64,000 nt of DNA from Vallitaleaceae bacterium (GTDB lineage Bacteria; Bacillota; Clostridia; Lachnospirales; Vallitaleaceae), in NCBI GenBank assembly GCA_028277605.1, contig JANQFZ010000050.1, forward strand, positions 1 to 64,000, given 5' to 3'. Below the pieces are notes generated by a model that was not told the origin of the DNA, did not search any database, and was given only the letters and a program-made list of their open reading frames with translations. Each line of letters opens with the position of its first letter. Positions within the stretch are counted from its first letter, which is position 1. Both the position numbers and the translations under genes were made by a program. Positions 62,103-64,000 of the stretch are shown here, in pieces.

Positions 62103-62741
62103 TTAGTCCTTTGACAGTATCACTAGTAAAAGTCCGTCCTTTATAGTGACACGTCCAATTTTATCTACCCATTCATTGCTAACACCTATGGACATACCCT
62201 GCTTCAAATCATACGCCGTTAATGGATACTTTAGACCTTCCGTGTGAACACCTCTAACCACTTCTGTCATCGGTATGAGAGAAACAAAGTCATAATGTTC
62301 TCTAGTAAAAACAGCAGTCTTATTTATTAAAAAAACCTTATTCTTTTTGTTTAATATGTAACAAGATACCCCATATTCCAAGGCAAGCATCATAATTTGA
62401 AAATTTGCAAGCATATGATCAAGCCGTGTACCTATGGCACCAATAATGGTAATAGATGACCTCTCTTCCTCTAAAGCCTCTTCAAGGGCTAGGTGCGTAT
62501 CAGTCTTATCCTTTTGTGTATCATATTTTATCAGCTTAGCACCTAAAAAACAATATTTCTGTATAATTTCAGGTGCCACTGAGTCCAGATCGCCAACAAT
62601 GGTATCAGGAAGCATTTCCAAAGCATCTAAGGCTTCAGCCCCATGATCAACTGCAATAATTCTATCAAAAGGTTCACATTCTATTGTGCTCCTTAAGAAC
62701 TCTATATCCACAGATCCTCCAGTAACAATTAAAGTACTCAC
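62103..62741 (-). CDS. thiN: Thiamine pyrophosphokinase
   Basis: Transfers pyrophosphate from ATP to thiamine, giving thiamine pyrophosphate. 212 aa with the GGSVDIEFLRSTI N-terminus and the Asp-rich motif AVDHGAEALDALEMLPDTIVGDLDS near 30-54. YDTQKDKTDTHLALEEAL near 74-91 and GAIGTRLDHMLANFQ near 101-115 carry the catalytic acids. The GTG start overlaps the rpe stop codon by one base, so the two are translationally coupled. It belongs to the rpe-thiN pair, as in Bacillus. Confidence 0.95.
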   Translation of the reverse strand: MSTLIVTGGSVDIEFLRSTIECEPFDRIIAVDHGAEALDALEMLPDTIVGDLDSVAPEIIQKYCFLGAKLIKYDTQKDKTDTHLALEEALEEERSSITIIGAIGTRLDHMLANFQIMMLALEYGVSCYILNKKNKVFLINKTAVFTREHYDFVSLIPMTEVVRGVHTEGLKYPLTAYDLKQGMSIGVSNEWVDKIGRVTIKDGLLLVILSKD

Positions 62742-63412
62742 TATAACCAGCTCCTGTATTCAGTGAAAATACGTTTGTATTCTTTAACTTGGCTTACAGC
62801 ATCCTCAGCCTTAAAAATATCTGAACCTGCAACTAGAACATTAGCACCAGCTTCTATAACTTGACGCGCTGTGATTAGATTGATACCTCCATCAACTTCA
62901 ATATCGCAGCTTAAGCCTCTCTTATTAATAATTTCTCTTAAGCTATTGATTTTCTTTAGTACATTACTAATAAGTGCTTGTCCACCAAAACCAGGATTAA
63001 CTGTCATCAAAAGCACCATATCTACATCTTCAAGCACATAATCCAATACACAAAGCGGCGTAGCAGGATTAAGTGCAACACTCGACTTTAATCCCATTGC
63101 TCTTATAGATGAAAGCGTTCTTTGAAGATGCGTACATACTTCAGCATGAACCGTAATCATATCAGCCCCAGCATCTTTATAAGCCTCTAAAAAACTATCA
63201 GGGTTCTGAATCATTAAATGCACATCAAATACTTTGTCCGTATACGAACGAATAGACTTAATCACAGGAATACCAAATGAAAGATTAGGTACAAAATGAC
63301 CATCCATAACATCAATATGAATATACTCACATCCCGCTTCATCAATCAGTTCAACCGCATCCCCCAACCGAGCAAAATCCGCAGCCAAAATAGAAGGTGC
63401 TAACTTAAACAT
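62741..63412 (-). CDS. rpe: Ribulose-phosphate 3-epimerase
   Basis: Interconverts ribulose-5-phosphate and xylulose-5-phosphate in the pentose phosphate pathway. The 223-aa TIM barrel has LAPSILAADFARLGD near 4-18, IHIDVMDGHFVPNLSFG near 33-49 (metal His/Asp and the DGxFVPN motif), MTVNPGFGGQ near 137-146 and EVDGGIN near 171. The ATG at 63412 is used; a TTG at 63415 is an equal alternative. A good promoter lies 70-100 nt upstream. Confidence 0.97.
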   Translation of the reverse strand: MFKLAPSILAADFARLGDAVELIDEAGCEYIHIDVMDGHFVPNLSFGIPVIKSIRSYTDKVFDVHLMIQNPDSFLEAYKDAGADMITVHAEVCTHLQRTLSSIRAMGLKSSVALNPATPLCVLDYVLEDVDMVLLMTVNPGFGGQALISNVLKKINSLREIINKRGLSCDIEVDGGINLITARQVIEAGANVLVAGSDIFKAEDAVSQVKEYKRIFTEYRSWL

Positions 63413-63482
63413 CAAACCACGATCCTTTCCTAATCAGTTATCTAACCTCACTACATTCCAAAGATTCTTCCCTTCCCCTATA

Positions 63483-63511
63483 ATTGTACATGGTTCCCTA
63501 CAAAATGTCCA
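63483..63511 (-). promoter_or_regulatory. Predicted sigma-A promoter of rpe-thiN
   Basis: TGGACA (63511-63506) and TACAAT (63488-63483), spaced 17 bp on the minus strand; each box differs from consensus at one position. Confidence 0.7.
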
Positions 63512-63656
63512 TATTTACTACTTTTTAGATCCTATTTTTTGTTTTACTACGATAAACTCTCTATACGCTAATTATTAAAGATAAACGTTAATAAGTTTCC
63601 TCTATTACTTGTTTTTAACTCAATTAGTGTTTTTACAGTATTTCAACTGACTCATT

Positions 63657-63830
63657 CTGACCGAAAAATTTTAGCATCGTATGTAACAACTTACAGAAAG
63701 GGTGAATAGTATTAGCACCACAGCGAAACAGGAGTGAAGCGTAACCCCTACTAAACACGGACGTTTAGGGGGTTATGGAGCTAATGCTATTCACCCTTGA
63801 CCCTTCACCAATCAGCTAAAATTTTGACCG
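63657..63830 (+). repeat. TIR-flanked palindromic repeat, copy 4 of 4
   Basis: This 174-bp element has ends CTGACCGAAAAATTTTAGC and GCTAAAATTTTGACCG, the closest match between the two ends of all copies. The 101-nt core is at 63698-63798. Its stem is as in copy 1 except for one A to G change on the right arm, giving a T-G wobble if the plus strand is transcribed. The inner bulge is TA. It sits 42 nt from the rsgA stop and about 145 nt upstream of the rpe promoter. Confidence 0.93.
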
Positions 63831-63872
63831 TATTCCTTTATAGACAAAATAGTTATCTATAAATAGAGAAAC

Positions 63873-64000
63873 TTACTTCCATTTTTTCTTAACCTCTTTC
63901 AATTCTTCAAATAACAGCTTATAGCTTTCATACCTTGACAAACTGATTTCATGATTCCTAACCGCTTCTTTAACAGCACAATCTGGTTCATCAATATGAT
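63873..64000 (-). CDS. rsgA: Small ribosomal subunit biogenesis GTPase RsgA, C-terminal end only
   Basis: The last 41 codons of a gene running in from beyond the right edge. HIDEPDCAVKEAV followed by SRYESYKLLFEEL matches the zinc-finger tail and final helices of RsgA (YloQ), including the His and last Cys of the zinc site. RsgA is a 30S-assembly GTPase; its G domain lies outside the window. The order rsgA-rpe-thiN is that of Bacillus. It ends at a TAA just before repeat copy 4. Confidence 0.9.
   Translation of the reverse strand, partial: HIDEPDCAVKEAVRNHEISLSRYESYKLLFEELKEVKKKWK

Larger units (their letters stand above)
63413..63872. other. 460-nt intergenic region between rsgA and rpe
   Basis: It holds the rpe promoter (63483-63511), repeat copy 4 (63657-63830) and AT-rich sequence between them. 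Positions 63512-63656 contain no recognised feature. There is no strong terminator for rsgA other than, possibly, the repeat itself. Confidence 0.6.

Overview
The window is chromosomal DNA from a low-GC, Gram-positive, endospore-forming anaerobe. It fits class Clostridia and is plausibly Lachnospirales-like, but the family cannot be fixed from sequence alone. Endospore formation is shown by spoIVA, dpaA/dpaB (dipicolinate synthase), spoIIIE, ylbJ, tepA/ylzJ and an alpha/beta-type SASP. An anaerobic life style is suggested by formate-tetrahydrofolate ligase, ackA-pta and a flavodiiron protein. No rRNA, tRNA, CRISPR array, prophage or insertion sequence with a transposase was seen.

Almost every gene is on the minus strand, so transcription runs from high to low coordinates; this is a long stretch of one replichore with genes co-oriented. 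The only plus-strand genes are rpmB and the tmcAL-ylbJ pair. In transcription order from the right edge: rsgA (3' end), rpe-thiN, a 50-aa membrane protein; yloU/asp23-fakA, recG, a SASP, rsmD-coaD and a coiled-coil protein; pta-ackA; a DUF177 gene-rpmF-plsX-acpP; rnc-smc-ftsY; ylxM-ffh-rpsP-ylqC-rimM-trmD-rplS-lepB; rbgA, a flavodiiron protein, rnhB and the fliK-like/flhB-like/yraN cluster; pgeF, a DUF512 radical-SAM gene, der-plsY-gpsA, spoIVA; rimP-nusA-ylxR-ylxQ-infB-rbfA-nrnA-truB-ribF, rpsO, pnp, an M16 peptidase, dut; dpaA-dpaB, dapG; tepA-ylzJ, uppP, spoIIIE, fhs-folD-rimO-pgsA. This is close to the Bacillus subtilis rpe-to-pgsA order, with local changes such as the flavodiiron gene between rbgA and rnhB.

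The genes form a core housekeeping region. They cover ribosome assembly and translation, protein targeting (ffh, ftsY, lepB), phospholipid synthesis (plsX, acpP, plsY, gpsA, pgsA, fakA), chromosome handling (smc, spoIIIE, recG), one-carbon and acetate metabolism, and spore coat/cortex/dipicolinate functions. Good sigma-A-type promoters (17-bp spacers) are visible before pta, the DUF177 gene, rnc, ylxM, rimP, rpsO, uppP, asp23, rpe and rpmB. Sigma-E-like promoters precede spoIVA and ylbJ, and a sigma-K-like promoter precedes dpaA.

The most unusual content is a family of four about 170-bp elements at 9046-9218, 36870-37039, 42018-42186 and 63657-63830. Each has short terminal inverted repeats and an exactly 101-nt, almost invariant core that folds into a long hairpin with one compensatory base-pair change between copies. 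All four lie in the same orientation, opposite to the surrounding genes, at transcription-unit boundaries. I do not recognise the family. A second notable site is a perfect 12-bp inverted repeat lying across the predicted transcription start and ribosome-binding site of ylxM. Several other strong intergenic hairpins (rpsO-pnp, rplS-lepB, plsY-gpsA, fakA-recG, infB-rbfA) are recorded.
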